DNA from: Brevundimonas sp. UBA4553
GTDB lineage: Bacteria > Pseudomonadota > Alphaproteobacteria > Caulobacterales > Caulobacteraceae
Length of the DNA stretch: 60,681 bases
Assembly: GCF_002387245.1 (NCBI RefSeq)
Contig: NZ_DGLD01000012.1
Span: 1 to 60,681, forward strand
Direction: 5' to 3'
Made by a program: the position numbers and the translations under genes. The notes under the pieces are model-generated. The model was given only the letters and a program-made list of their open reading frames with translations. It was not told the origin of the DNA and searched no databases. How positions within the stretch are numbered: position 1 is the first letter of the stretch; each line of letters starts with the position of its first letter. This document shows positions 60,592 through 60,681 of the stretch, one piece after another.

Positions 60592-60681
60592 ATGCGCGTC
60601 AAGAGTTTGATCCTGGCATCTAGCGCGGCGGCGGCTCTGGCCCTGTCGGCAGGCGCCGCTTCGGCTGAGCCGGACGGCTGG
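60592..60681 (+). CDS. outer-membrane protein, OmpA-type, 5' end only
   Basis: 30 codons, running off the window. MRVKSLILASSAAAALALSA is a signal peptide cleaved after GAASA, and the mature protein begins EPDGW, as OmpA-family beta-barrel proteins of Caulobacteraceae do. GGAGGG upstream supports the ATG. The identification rests on this short stretch only. Confidence 0.6.
   Translation, partial: MRVKSLILASSAAAALALSAGAASAEPDGW

Overview
The window looks like chromosome of a GC-rich alphaproteobacterium of the Caulobacteraceae, most likely Brevundimonas or a close relative. This rests on recognition, not a search: a TonB-dependent receptor, PhaR/PhaA polyhydroxyalkanoate genes, a PutA without a DNA-binding domain next to an Lrp-type PutR, an OmpA-type porin start reading ...EPDGW at the right edge, many 4-nt ATGA/GTGA overlaps and frequent GTG/TTG starts. 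I see no rRNA, tRNA, CRISPR array or insertion sequence.

Layout. 1-1.4 kb: a KpsS-type capsule gene. 1.4-4.2 kb: a TonB-dependent receptor behind a three-unit Pho box. 4.3-11.4 kb: polyamine genes (agmatine deiminase and N-carbamoylputrescine amidase; a deoxyhypusine-synthase-like enzyme; an ornithine decarboxylase) flanking a three-gene envelope operon (beta-helix protein, class A acid phosphatase, lipoprotein). 11.5-15.5 kb: phosphorus uptake (phnCDE, then pstS with its own Pho-box-like site). 15.7-44.8 kb: a large surface-polysaccharide region interrupted by putR/putA. It holds KpsM/KpsE/KpsT export genes, the complete route to GDP-D-glycero-alpha-D-manno-heptose (gmhA, a fused hddC-gmhB gene, hddA), the dTDP-L-rhamnose genes rfbC-rfbB-rfbD-rfbA, several one- and two-domain glycosyltransferases, two methyltransferase-like proteins, a phytanoyl-CoA-dioxygenase-like enzyme and one unknown protein. 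44.8-48.8 kb: HMG-CoA lyase, an ArnT-like integral membrane glycosyltransferase, a polyprenyl-phosphate-type GT2 and small membrane proteins. 48.9-53.1 kb: phaR, galE, a hemolysin-III-type protein and phaA. 53.2-55.5 kb: a subtilisin-like lipoprotein autotransporter. 55.6-58.1 kb: an argB-HAD-dapD operon. 58.2-60.4 kb: a mannose-1-phosphate guanylyltransferase fused to an AGE-type isomerase. The window ends inside an outer-membrane protein gene.

How it fits together. The sugar-nucleotide genes supply GDP-heptose, dTDP-rhamnose, GDP-mannose and UDP-galactose. The glycosyltransferases would assemble a heptose- and rhamnose-containing polymer, and KpsM/T/E with the KpsS enzyme point to an ABC-exported, group-2-like capsule. 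A separate phosphate theme joins the Pho-box receptor, phnCDE and pstS. The points I find most unusual are the fused heptose enzyme with a third, apparently degenerate P-loop-like domain; three tandem-GT2 glycosyltransferases in which different halves have lost their metal-binding residues; a probable ATC start codon in galE; an acid phosphatase whose PSGH motif reads PSGS; and TGC-type palindromes in the phaR and phaA promoters.
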